DNA of 64,000 bases, taken from positions 1,533,501 to 1,597,500 of the forward strand of contig WPIO01000025.1 in assembly GCA_009760855.2 (NCBI GenBank), written 5' to 3'. Of this stretch, positions 1-12,300 are shown piece by piece. Source of the DNA: Cristatella mucedo (lineage: Eukaryota > Bryozoa > Phylactolaemata > Cristatellidae). The position numbers and the translations under genes are program-made. The first letter of the stretch is position 1. Each line of letters starts with the position of its first letter. The notes beneath the pieces are model-generated. The model saw nothing but the letters and a program-made list of their open reading frames with translations. It ran no database searches and was not told where the DNA came from.

Positions 1-224
1 TGATATCGGATGCTGATAGCCAGCAGATAACAAGGTACCAAACCAAGCAGTGAACTTGGACAACTATATCAAAATGAAACCTTGTGACCTACTGCTACCT
101 ATCAAACAAAAGGTAAAAATACACTCGTTCCACACCGAATTAATCTGGTCCTTGTTAATAATCCTAGCCAGCTTATGCACGCTGCTGCTGTGCATGTTAT
201 CACTAACAATATTGACAGGTTTCC

Positions 225-300
225 TTTACAGCATATGTAAAATGCCTAAAAGAGATTCAGTTTTCTGAGGGTGTTATACAAATCGTTTTGTAATGTAATG
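225..300 (+). repeat. LINE-type palindromic 3' tail
   Basis: The words aaaatgcctaaaagagatt and agttttctgagggtgttat correspond to the shared tail hairpin described in the findings, in plus orientation. Confidence 0.5.
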
Positions 301-339
301 TATCTCCGTCTGTAAATCCATAAAGACTATGTGGGTGTT

Positions 340-560
340 ACACAGGAAAGTTTTGCATAGCACACTCACAGCCTAAGCGCACTCACAGCCTAAGCGGCTT
401 TCAATATGCATTCGGTAGCCAACAGACTTTATCTCATGCAACAAAGAGAAAGTGGAAAGCATAGCAGAGTCAGGAGAGCAGTTGACGTAGTGAGTAGCAT
501 GGAAGTAGCAGCTCAGGACGGCTGGGAAGTTTTTGCCTCAGATTTATGCCTCAGTCGACG
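340..560 (-). repeat. LINE 3' region (copy of 24830-25080)
   Basis: The segment shares a long run of words with 24830-25080, for example agcagttga-gtagtgagtag and cagctcagga. The same sequence appears reversed near 19440-19560. It is therefore the 3' part of one LINE family, here lying antisense. Confidence 0.55.
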
Positions 561-2020
561 CCCAGACCACGATAAAGGAATGTTAAAGAGGCAGCCAGTC
601 GGCAGCTAGAGGATTGCTGTGCCATGCCACTGCCAGGCAAAGGCATTGGATCTTCGGTCCATTTTCTTCCAACCGTTCTCTGCGATGGCAGTTTTTAACT
701 GGTCAGACTCTCGAGAGGAAAGACCCAAGGCATCTTGGAACTTGGTAGCCAGCCCGTGCCCATGTTCACAGCGGTCAAGTAAGAAAATCAAGCACTGTGC
801 AATCAGGAGCACCACCTAACAAACAGTCTGCTGGCATCCCGTGCAAAGGAACCCTCGTCTGTTCTTGTTGTGAGACGCAAGTCAACAGTCTGCATGTGTG
901 CAGGCACGCATGCAAGTGGCGGGTGCACGCACAAGCTCGAACATACTGTGTGGGACCCACATTCCTTGCCTCGGATAATTTAGCAGTCTTGGTAGCAGCC
1001 ACCTGCTTTGCCAATTCACTTGCCTAACGCATAACTTATCGACTGAACCTAAAGAGGCAATTGACTGGCACGCCACCAGTCTCAGTGGCTGCTTCCACAG
1101 ACTGAGTCCCAAAAGCAACAAAATGTAACAGCCTAGCCTTTACGTACAGGCATTGAATCTACCAGTACAACACTGCTAACATCTACTCCAGCTAGTCCAT
1201 CCATTAATGCTATAGAAAACGATACGATTCTAACAACCGTACCTAATCTGTTTCCATTACAAGCAAGTATAAGATGGTTCATAATAACTAATGCAAACCA
1301 GATGTTTACAACCTACCAAATGCCCTTATGTAATCTGCTTATGTGCAGCATCATGGGAGTAGTAAGAGGCTATCCACCAAACCCGAGGTAGGGAACAGTG
1401 TCAGCTAGTTTCAGTTCGATCCCTAGGCTGCACTATTCCTTCAAAAAGTGACAAGTCCATCGGAATTCAGATACTAACCGACAATTTACTCCCAAAAAGG
1501 AGGATGCAGAGCAACAGGTGGATGCACCTGAAATCAGCGGCTAGCCAGGCAGATGCTAAGTCATACTACACTGGTACTGCTGGGAATGGAAATCATCATA
1601 ATGCCTGCCACCTGTTTATTTGCATGAATAGGTGATTAGCTGCCAGGGACAAGCACACAGTCGAAGGCATTATACAGGCTGGCTATGTTCCGGCAAGCAT
1701 AAAGACTATATTCACATCCTTAATGTACTCATACATCCATTGAACTATCAACATAGAAAAACCGTAATAGGAAATCTGAATAGCACTCTCTACGAGATTC
1801 ATATAAGGGCTTACACACAAACACGTACACACTAGCAGTCCTGCAATGCCTCAGAGCGGCATATCTGGCACTAAATGCCCTGTGGAGCTTAAAGGAACCA
1901 ACATGCATAAGGACCTAAAGCAATAACCCATCGGCATGTAGAATAGGGGGATGACACCCATGCAAGTAAAAGTAGCCGACAATTCCGAGCACATTCAAGC
2001 AAGTGAAACACTTTACTTAC
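560..2020. other. RAS intron sequence, no further gene seen
   Basis: This interval lies inside the minus-strand RAS gene, downstream of its second coding exon. I looked for the switch I exon and did not find it. Short open frames here (for example 606-815 minus) have no recognisable motif and no supporting splice sites. Confidence 0.5.
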
Positions 2021-2842
2021 TGGTTCTGTATGAGCTGTATGGTGAGGGCGCTCTTGCCTACACCTCCGGCTACAAGCGAAAGGCAAAACATCAGTAATGG
2101 CTAGAGATACATGTGCAACAGCACAGCTAAACTATGCAACAAGGCCGAGCCAAACTGCATCGGAAGCAGGCCGTGCAAATTGGCGAATTCCATGAGCTCG
2201 CGAAATAGGCCGGCTATGCAGCACTAGCCAACGAAGCTGGATTAGACAAACTGCACACGCCGTGACCCAGGATATAGACACAGGTCCCTAGACCACCGAA
2301 CGAAGCCAATCGTGACGCACTACGTCACTGTGTCGAGGCAATTCGCATGAGAAATATGCAACTCCACGAATCGGCCGTAAAATCCTCCCTCTGCGGCTTT
2401 AAAAAGTTCACAGCCAGTATCGTACAGGGCGACAGGTAATAAATATAATTCATTTAAATAGCGCCCCAAGAGAACTTAATCTCTATTCAGGCGCTTCACA
2501 TGTGCCTCGGGGCTCGAGCCCACGACCTCAGTCAGACCTTGGTCGGGCGAGCACCTTAACCGCTAGAGGTAAGTTCTAATAACCCGTTTGAGTAAGATAC
2601 AGCCGCACGCGCGAACGTGAAGATAGGGTCAAGCATACCAGGTGGCATTCAAACGAACATACCCAACTTACTAAGGTGCCAAAACACCGCTGCGCCAAGG
2701 CAGCCACACTCCCACTGAGAGTGACTAGTAGAGTACGAACAACGAAAGAACGTAGAGGGCCAGGCCCCAGATTAGTAGCGCCCGCAGAGCTGTATCAGCT
2801 GGTTGCCTTACCTCCTACAACGACAAGTTTGTACTCCGTCAT
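2021..2842 (-). CDS. RAS: Ras small GTPase, first two coding exons (5' partial gene)
   Basis: Ras is a membrane-anchored GTPase switch upstream of MAPK and PI3K signalling. On the minus strand an ATG at 2842 opens a 31-nt exon (2842-2812) reading MTEYKLVVVG plus one base, followed by a GTAAGG donor. After an intron, an acceptor TAG at 2072-2070 opens a 49-nt exon (2069-2021) that completes Ala11 and reads GGVGKSALTIQLIQN plus two bases of the next codon, ending at a GTAAGT donor. The phases join exactly (1 then 2). Seen directly: a complete P-loop GAGGVGKSA with Gly12 and Gly13 intact. The 27 residues match classical H/K/N-Ras rather than Rap or R-Ras, which begin differently. Both exons are too short to stand out as open reading frames. 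I found no third exon (switch I, FVDEYDPTIEDSY) between 1 and 2020, so it should lie left of the window. Introns after codon 10 and within codon 27 differ from vertebrate RAS genes. The identification is firm; which Ras paralogue is unknown. Confidence 0.93.
2436..2575 (-). mobile_element. SINE-2, tRNA-like head with LINE-type tail
   Basis: Minus-strand copy. The tail (tagcgccccaagagaactta) lies at 2455-2490 and the box-B-like GGGCTCGAGCCC lies at 2510-2521. Close copies occur at 24233-24385 (minus) and 46596-46745 (plus). It sits in the intron between RAS exons 1 and 2. Confidence 0.7.
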
Positions 2843-3322
2843 GTCTAGTGCCCTCGCAGACCAGGACGCCCAGCTTACAGGAACAATGCCAGTACGACGT
2901 TTATAAGCTCAGCCGAACCTACTGGGAAGCTATTTTTAGACATTCGCGAGCTAGCTGGGAGCCTTCATTACAAAAACGGCGGGACAGTACCAGTTATCCA
3001 ATCCAAACGCCATTAAATTCTCATAAAATTATTTTAGTAAGATAAAAACTCTTAATAATCTAAACAAACTACTGGTATTATGTCAACAGTAGAAACATCA
3101 TGCCGGCCATATAGCTAGCGGCTCCTCGGATCACATGACCGGCGTTTACCAATGGTTTGTGGGTACCCGGTCTGTGGGCGCGCAGTTTGATTACCCTTGG
3201 GTACGCTTACGCTTACGCCGACGACATGGGCCACCATATTTCTTCGATTCGGAGTGTCAGCTTTCCAGCTCATTAGAGCTGCTTTCGATTTTTGTTTTTT
3301 GTCTGTATGAGACGAATCAAGA
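2843..3322. promoter_or_regulatory. Divergent RAS/MYB promoter interval
   Basis: Only 480 bases separate the RAS start codon (minus strand) from the proposed MYB start codon (plus strand), so both promoters and 5' UTRs must overlap or lie here, unless upstream noncoding exons exist. Visible elements are a CCAAT pentamer at 3149-3153 and a GGGCGCGC box at 3177-3184, which resembles an E2F core. I see no TATA box. NF-Y and E2F sites are known regulators of vertebrate B-MYB. Assigning these sites that role here is inference from sequence likeness. Transcription start sites cannot be placed from sequence. Confidence 0.5.
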
Positions 3323-6300
3323 ATGCGGAGGCTAAGATTCAACCGGTGAGTGCCTAGGAGGTCCCCGGTTATCGAAAAAATGGCGACTCGGTTGTCAGCT
3401 GAGATACTTCAAAAGGCACCCTTGAACTTGCTCATTCTTTGCCGAATTCATGTTAGTGTCCCGTACGGATATTTTTCTATGGTGTGTAGTATAGCTTGGG
3501 CATAGAATTGACTTTGTCGTCTCAGTCGCTTGTGCATAATTGCCTAGAAGGACTTCGGGTTTTCTCACACCATGCCCATAGCCTTGCAGTCCTCCAGATA
3601 TTTTAGCACCTTGCATAGCAAGAGCTCGTTGCGTGTAATATTCACTTAGCATTATTTCAATAATGTTCGCCGTTCTCTTGCAATGCGCTATTCCTGTTGT
3701 TGGTCTTGTTGCTAGTCTCACTAGTCTCCTATAGCATATTATCCCGAATAACCCAGTTTTCATCTTCTGAGTAGATTCGGCAGAGCTTTTAAGCGTCGTA
3801 CTTGCATTGTAGCAGATAATTTGTTTGGTTTAGCGGGACCGCAATTGGCGGTAGCACGTGGCCGTGTAATGATCAGCCTTTGTAATTGCTGCTATGGATA
3901 GGGCAATGTATGAATCTTGTTGGTCCTGTCTTATCAATCTTATCTGGTCAATTCTTGCAAAGTATTGCCTCCAACGTAGCACCTGTTCATATTGGTGTAG
4001 GAAAATTGTTGCTATGAATTGTATCGTAATCGTCCACTGCCACTGAGGTGGTCACCCATCATCCGACAATCGCCGATCGTACTTAGCCTCTGAAAGAGCA
4101 GCTGCTTAGCTTTTGAGCTGTACGAAAGTAAATTGTTCCCATTGCTAACCGTCTGGCTGCTTGCATTCTGCTGTTCTTTTAATGCCAACCACAAGCTGGA
4201 ATGTGTACTAATATTTGCGGTGCACACTCCTTGACTCGATGACTTATCACTCGTGGTCAAACAGCAGCCTAGACTTGTTTTCCACCTTTGCAAGATATAG
4301 TAATATTCATAATTAGTTATTTGTAGAGCTCGCTTAGAGAACTATCTCAGGCTTGTCATATCCTGTAAAGGAAGCAAAGCTATTGGTAGCTTGTTCAGTA
4401 ACAGTGCCCTGAGGGCACAACCGGCGATTCACATAGACCTATCAAATGGCCCAATTAGCATGTGGTTTTAAGCTTCTTTTTAAAAGTTTTTAAGTCAAAG
4501 GATGATTGTCGTCAACTCAGAGAGCGACTTGTCGACTTCAAGTCAGTCGGAAGTGAGTTTTAGGTTTTGGAGCATGTGAACTAAAGGCACAGTCTCGAAA
4601 GGATTCACGGTTGATTAGAAGCACAGCTAACCGACTTAAGCAATGAGAGCTGATTAAAATACCATGCCGACGTGATTGGAAAGTAGTTCTAAAAGTTCAA
4701 CCATAGCAAGAGATCAAAATGATCGGACCTAAAAGTGAGTTGCAAAACCTTAAAGTCGATATGCTGTTTCATGCGGACCCAGTTTATGTTGGCGAGAAGA
4801 GATGTAATGTGGGAATGGCCAAGTTCACGAAAGACAAGCCCCAGCAACAGAGATTTATACCAACTGTAAGCTTATAGCACATGCAGTATGACTTTGAGTA
4901 TAAAGTTACCAAAGCTGAGATGGAATGGAAGTCTTGAGTTACTAGTCCTCATTAGTGATTATGATCATTACGTAGTGTAGTTGTCATTACAGTGGTCGTT
5001 TTTTTGTAGTGAACCAATTAATCGCTGGTGATTTAGGTGATCCTAATATGTCTGTGTATGCATTTTCTTATACTTTTTGGGATGTCGTTGGCTCACTGCA
5101 TTTTGGCCCACTTGACATTTACATTTGCCAGCCAGCGTGTCTGCGGCTAACATAATTTCGCAGATTAAATATGGGGCAGATATGCAGGTAATGTCGTTCG
5201 TCGGTGTCAACCTGTTTCTTCTTTCTGTCACAGGCCCAGGTAGCCATATTCATGCCACTGTCCTGGTGTCTGAAGATAGTTATGCTTAAAAGGTGTAAGA
5301 AAATAAGGCACTTCGGGCAAATGTGGGCCTGTATGGGCCATGTCATTATATGCTTTTTGAATGCTTTACAGCAGTCGTGCCTGGAGGGCTTATGCATGCT
5401 TTCTTGTTTTGAAAGTGCCCTTGATGGGAAAGTTTGTAACTAAGGTAATATTACGATACGCAGTAGCTTGCAGTGCGTGCATGATAGTGGTTTAGACTGA
5501 AGCCGATAACTTGGTGCATTTGTCAATTATGTGTTTTTTGGTGTATATCTTATGTTTCCATTCTGTTTTATATTTGTCAATATAGGCTGTGTGCACAATC
5601 AAAATCTAGCTCTAGCTATCTTTGTTAGGCTTTACAGAATTATGCTTCTGCCAGTTGAATTCGCTTAGGCAGTGACCCTGGTTTCTTGCAGCTGTGCTCC
5701 ACAAATCAGCCACTATACTTAATTGTGGCTATGACTCTGGTTAGCTTCTGGATCCATCATAGCTTCTCACTTATTCAAAGCTGCTAGCATAGCAAGATTA
5801 AAGGATGATTGCACTTTAGGTCATCGGCCAATTACTGCCAATATTTTGACGACCATTTTAATCTACTCATTTCTGAAATGCGCTGCTATTATCTACATGC
5901 TTAACTTAACCTGATATTTTGTGCCGATGACTAATAAAAACTAGCATCGAGTCGCATGTTTTGAAAATGACTGCTTCATATGTTACGACTTACAACTGAT
6001 AGCATTTTTGTAGAGATTCGACTTCGACATACACGAGTGACGAAGATGATTGTGACGAGAGTGATGAAGATCAGGCACATGATCACGACTATGAAGCCTC
6101 TGCTGTCAAAGGGAAGAAATTCGTTAACAGGGGACGTTGGACTAAAGAAGAGGTGCGACTAGACTTTGCAAGAGGGGGTCATAACTCCAGGCATTTTCAT
6201 GTAGTTTTTCACTTATAAGAACGATAGTGTCTGTGGTTCTCAACTTGGATTTACTTTGATTTATCTCAGGGAAGTCTTATTCTACATAAGATGGAGTCAG

Positions 6301-9300
6301 TTAGCTACTGTCAATAATTAGTCATATAAAGCACTTAGCTATAATTATTACCCTGGGTTAAGTCGTGGGAGCTGTGTTTGCGGTGCCGGTTAGTAGCAGA
6401 AACAATTGACAAGTAAATATATTGTGTTAACCAGTCTTGAACCTAGCACTTTCAAATTGCTGGTTCTGTCTGTATTGAGTCTATAATAGTTATTATTTAG
6501 CCTATATACTTATTCAGTCTGTATGTTCTATCTGTAACCATCTGTATTGTGATTGAGTCCTGGCATTGGTAAGACAGCTTATTTTATCTCCTGAACCCGA
6601 TATTGGTCAGGACTTGACACCGACAGTGGATTGTTGATTGCTGCACCATCGTGCCACTGTGCCTGAGCTCAATGATAAGGTAGTTGTACTTCACGACTTT
6701 GAGTCATGCTGCTGACGATTTGTTATTGCCCACTAATTGCAGTGTGGGAGCTGCTAAGGCTGCTAAGTAGTGACAATTGAATTAGCTATGTTTGGGGGAA
6801 ATGGTATTTTCATGGGTGTCGAAGCTGAACATTTTGAGGGGTGGCCTAACGTTCACTAGTAGTGTAGCCCCCCACCCAAGCTGATTATACGATTATTTGA
6901 AGGTTTCCTACGATGCCAGGCATACTTAAGTAATGCGCAAGATGTGAAAACATTTATTGACAGCCCAAATATAACCACACATGCTTCTGGTATGTATTTG
7001 TGTATGTATATATATGTCTTCAGTGTGACCGGCAAATCAGGATTCTTTATAACCTCCCTTGTCTGGCCAGGCATAATAAAGGCCCCCAGCTTCTGCATTG
7101 TCTTCCCTGCTGTAGCAATTCCGTTGTGCCCGAGTTTTTCTGGAAAGGTTGGCTACTGGTAATCGTTCAATGGGGTTAAAAGATCAGATGACTGGCTACA
7201 CTTTTTGGCGAACCCTTGTTAGCTACTAGTGCAGTTGCCCAGCCAGTTGGTTGGTTTGGACTCCTTACAACGAAAATGTAGAGCTATCGACAAGCTGCTG
7301 AGGTGCTGTGTTTGGCCTGTGCCAGTAGCCGACCTGTTAGGTAAAAACTCAAGCACTGACATTGCTACAGTAGCAGAGACCATACAGAAGCTGGTGGCCT
7401 GTATGACTGGCCAGACACGGGAGGTCTAAGGAATCGTGATAAGACGATGTCACACTTAACATGCATACCTGCAGCATATGTGTTTGTTTTTTGGGCTGTC
7501 AATAAATATTTTCCCATGCTGTACATAACTTAAATAAGCCTGACGTAAAAAAAAATCCTCTTATTACCCGAACAAACTTATAGCCCCAACAGCTGAGGCC
7601 TTACTGTGATTACTGTGCCTACTATTGCAGCAGCTAGGTTCTGGTAGTGTACAGGCGATAGCTACCTCTGCAAGTTTGCACCTTGGCAACTGCTGGGTCC
7701 ATCTTGAATTGTTATTGAAATGTGAAACCCACTCATCAGAAGCTACATATTGCTGACCTGTTTCTATGAATGTGGTCAAAGGGTATGGATTTTCCAACAC
7801 TGTACTTGAGTCGTTCCATATCAAGCTTGCGATTGTTCTGCCATCAGGATATATGCAATTATACTGTCTTGCTGTAATGAACTACAATCTTGCTGTGATG
7901 GTTGGTATTCTTTGTTTTGTGATTATGTTATAAAAATGATGTTATTGTAGGATGATAAGCTACGGAGAGTCCTTGGGAACAGCACATCCTGTGATTGGCA
8001 ATCAGTGGCTGGTTTGTTTCACGATCGTACTGAAGTGCAGTGCCAACATCGGTGGTATAAAGTGCTCAACCCGGAGCTTGTGAAAGGACCTTGGACGAAA
8101 GAGGTTTGTGGAAACCTGTTCTTTAGCGTTGGTGATCATTGCTATGGTTCCCATTATCTTGGTTTTTGCTTATGGCACGGAGTTACGGTTTAGATTGTAG
8201 AGAATGTGAGCCTGATTCACAGAGCTTGTGTTTACTGAACAGGTCAGGCACTGAGTTTGGCCGAACATCCCACCCTAGCAGCCTGTCGATATTGCTCCAG
8301 TGTCGTTCTTTAAGGTTTAAATCTGGCGACTGACAGGGCCGCTGCATCGGCACTAAACAAGGATTCGTTAAAAAAGTTCTTGGCTGGCTTGGCAGTGTGC
8401 CTAGAGTCGTTATCTTGCTGTCAAATGTAACAACCCGTAAGCAGAATATTTGAGCTTTGAAATCCAACTTGATCAACAATAACTTGAGAAGTACTTTTTA
8501 TTTGATGAAACCTTGTTTGATGCTTATGAAGGTGGCATACCCCGCCGAATGATTTCAACCCCACAGAACGACTATGGAACAACCTCGACACTGAGGTGAA
8601 AATGGTGTTCGGCCTGCACTAGTAGCCGACCGTTTCACTAAAACTCAGGCTCAGGAATGTACTAGAGTAGAAGAGGTAATGCAGAAGCTGAGGGCTTATA
8701 TGCCTGGCCAGACAGGGGAGGTCATAAATAATCCTCATTGGACGTCGCACTAACTCATGCATGCCAACAACATATGTAAATTTTTTGGCTGTCAATAAAT
8801 ATTTTAAATGCTGAGCATAACCTTACTTAAGTGTGGGATCGAGAAACCTGGTTACCCGACGAATTTACAGCCACAGCAGCTGTGGTCATACTGATTACAT
8901 TGCTTGCAGCTGAGTGCATTACTGCTGATACAGTTGAAAAACGTGTATAGGTATGGCTGGCAAGTGTGAATTTGAGGCTGTACTTCATGGCAAGTAGGTT
9001 ATGCAGCCTATGTTCAGCCATCGTCGAGGCTGTTCCCTATAGTTTTTCTTTACTAGTCTTTTATATCTTACATTGCCTTTTAGACCAAAGTGTATTTAAT
9101 CAGTATTTTTGCAAGTCATGGTCATGCAGATGCATAAGGTACTATACAACTCAAATTTCAGGAAGTTTTTCTAGTGCAAACATAAGCCGCCTCAGTTGAA
9201 ACATGTGCAACACCAGGATGGATCTCTAGCTCACCTATGTGTTGTGTATTGCATCACTTATTGGGAGTGCCATGCTTGCACACCACAAGTGAGGTGATTG

Positions 9301-12300
9301 GTAGGCCATCTTAGCTGTCGTTGAAAGCAGATAATGTTCATCCATCAAATCGGCAGCAAACGGTATGAAGTGATAAAACTCTAGCACCACTCAATCATCA
9401 CCGACTAATTGCAATCATGGCGAATCACCCGTGTGGCCTTTAGGCTGTTTAACTTGATCGAAGTCTTGTTTCATTCTGCAGGTGACACGGAATTAGGAAA
9501 TCTTGGCTTTTCAAATTCTTTGCAGTAACATTTCTTTAGTCACTTGGAAATGTTATTACTCTGGTACTAGACTCTCCTTTCTCAAAAGAGAAGTTGATAT
9601 CTTGTTCTCTTATGTTTTAGTTAGTTTAATTGAGTTAGATGTGAGTTCTCATGCTGTTTTCGTAATGCAAATTGATTTGTATGCCGACTCTGAAGTGGTT
9701 TCGAGGGCATTGGCATAGAAAAAAGCCTGTGACCTACCTTGAGTGACCCAGAATTACTGGCTATGCCTGTGTTTGTGGGTGCATTTCTATAATAGGGCTG
9801 TTTGATAGCCATTCTGTATTTTGCACAATGGGTTAAAGGCACAATACTGCTTAACTCAAAGCAAAACATGGGCTCACATGAATATATATGAAAGTTGTAG
9901 TGAATTATTGCACTCTCTGAAAACCTGTAAGTCTAGTTTGTCACTGACTATCAGTGGAGACTAACAAAAAATAGATCAAATCCAAGACTAAAACAATTAT
10001 TCTTTGTTGCCAAACTTTACCGTACATTTGGCTACTAAATAGCTGGAAGATAATAACCACACATTTGTTTAGAGACCTCAGAGATATCAATCTCTTTATA
10101 GGAATTTTACATGTGCTGTTAAGAAGGCATGTCAATGTGATTAGTGTTTGCATGCAGTCTCAGCATGCATTAGTTAACCTAAAGAAGACAATTAGCAGAG
10201 ACCCAGCAAGTGCTGTGAGGTAAACGTACGTTTTTTCATCTTTGTCCAGTCTGTGGGTGTCGCGACATGAGTCAGGAGTGAATTCCTGATTTTGGGAGCT
10301 TACAAACTAAAGACATCGTCTCCAAAAACTTTGAGGTTGATTTGAGACACAGCTCAACGTTGTAGTCAGAAAACTGGATGGTAAGATGCCTAGCCTGACT
10401 GGAAAGTAGTTCGGATAGGTAAGCTGGTGCAAGAAAATGAAGGGGCCTCCAAGTTAGTGACAAACCCTGAAGTCGATGCACCGCTTGATTGGGAGTCAGT
10501 GTAGGTCGACGACAAGTCGTTTGATGTGGCAGCTGCGAGCTTATGACAGACGAACCTGGATTTAGAGTTGTGCACCAGCTGTGAGCACCTTCTGGCATAA
10601 GCCGTAAGTGTGGAATGTAGTGATTTATAAGAGTCAAGATAGGCTGTCAGAAATGGATGAACCAACTTGGGTGTGGTTTCCCTGCCTAAGTAGGCTCTAT
10701 TTTGTGCTATTGTACATAGCTGAAAGGAATCAGACTTGACTGCCTAGCAGACATAGTCCTCCAGTGAAGGTGCCTTTGGAACAGGGCACATACATTTCGT
10801 GCTTAAGTTATAGCAGATATGCTGACATAACCCATTTTAAGTGATACATTTTCACTTTCTTTTCTGATTCACGTCAAGGTATCGCATAACTAGTAAGTTG
10901 GTTTATCGTCAATATGTCATTCCTTAGCTAGTTTAATCGAAGCCGACCTTGTTAGAAATGTATACACACAGTTGTGTCCTCGCAAACTTGCTATTTTCAA
11001 GGTCTCTGTAGCTTATTGCTTAGACATTTTGCATATGCCTGCTGTAGATATTAAAAAAAAAAAATCAAGAGTGAGCCCTTGAAGCAGTACAACCCCGGCA
11101 AACGTCCAAGCATGATTGATATGGCGAGGCATTTAAAAATGGATATTATACATCATAATCCACTTATTGGGAAAGGCCCAGCCGGAACTCATTCATGTGC
11201 CCGCTTGTCCAGACATGTAATCGGTCGCCTTTCTCAGTTCTTCTGTATACCTGCCTGGTTAGACGTAATAAGGCCATTGGTACAATATTACAGTCCTGTA
11301 ATATTATTTTGCTCATACAGATACTTTGTGTTTGGTATACTGGTTCTATATAAAAGTGAAAGTGCTACGCAAGGGACTTAAGATATGAAGCTTGTGCCAC
11401 TCTTGTCAGAGCTTGTGGATAAAAAATTGAGTTCTCTGTGAGCGCTTTATCAAGTGTGTTATTATTATGTTCTACTAACCATACTTGCATGCTTACCCTT
11501 TGCATATCACCCCTAACCACGTTATTCTTGTTTATTGAGCACACTACCACTAACCATTCGATCGTGTTTCTTTTGCATCAAATGTAAAGTGCCTAGAAAG
11601 AGATTGAGTTCTCTGGAGGTGCTTTATTAAGTGTATTATTATTATTATTATTATTATTATGACACCATACTTTCCTTGTAAGTAGTGCTATCCATGGCGA
11701 TGTAGATGCGATTGTTGATTCTGCCTCATGTTCACCAAGCAGTGGTCGAGTTAAGAGGGATAAACATAGCAAAAGCATCGGTCAGCTTGGAGTCACATTT
11801 GCTGGCCACTGATCAATGTAGACTGCAGAAGGTTGGCACGGTGTAGCGCTGTCAGAGTAATGTGAGCTGCTCGAATGGAAGCAGAAGCTCTGCTGGATGT
11901 CAGTCATGCAAAACTTGTATAGGCACCCATTTACCTCAGATTCAGCCAGGGCCGTAGGAGAGGCGGTTGGTAGGCTTGACAAGTAGCAAAAAATGGTGCT
12001 CTGCTGCAGTCTTCGAGCACTCGATAAATCAATTCATTCGGTGAGAAATCATCCTGCTGGAATACTTAAAAACAGAGTTGCTTGATGCTTGACGTTGAGG
12101 CTGTCAATGTACTTTAGGAAGATGACAAAGTACTGAACCTGGTGCGGCAATATGGACCCAAGAGGTGGACATTGATATCCAAGCACCTCAAAGGACGAAC
12201 CGGCAAGCAGTGCAGGGAGAGGTATGTCGATCAGTCAGCATCAGTGGACTGCATAATTTTCTCGATAGGTCTGTGGCTGGCATTAGCTGCTTGCTCCTAA

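Noticed and set aside
606-815. A 69-codon minus-strand frame in the RAS intron
   Set aside because: It does not match Ras or the LINE proteins, and nothing else supports it.
3395-3763. A 122-codon minus-strand frame next to the MYB start
   Set aside because: No motif and no splice context; it lies in MYB intron 1 and may be chance.
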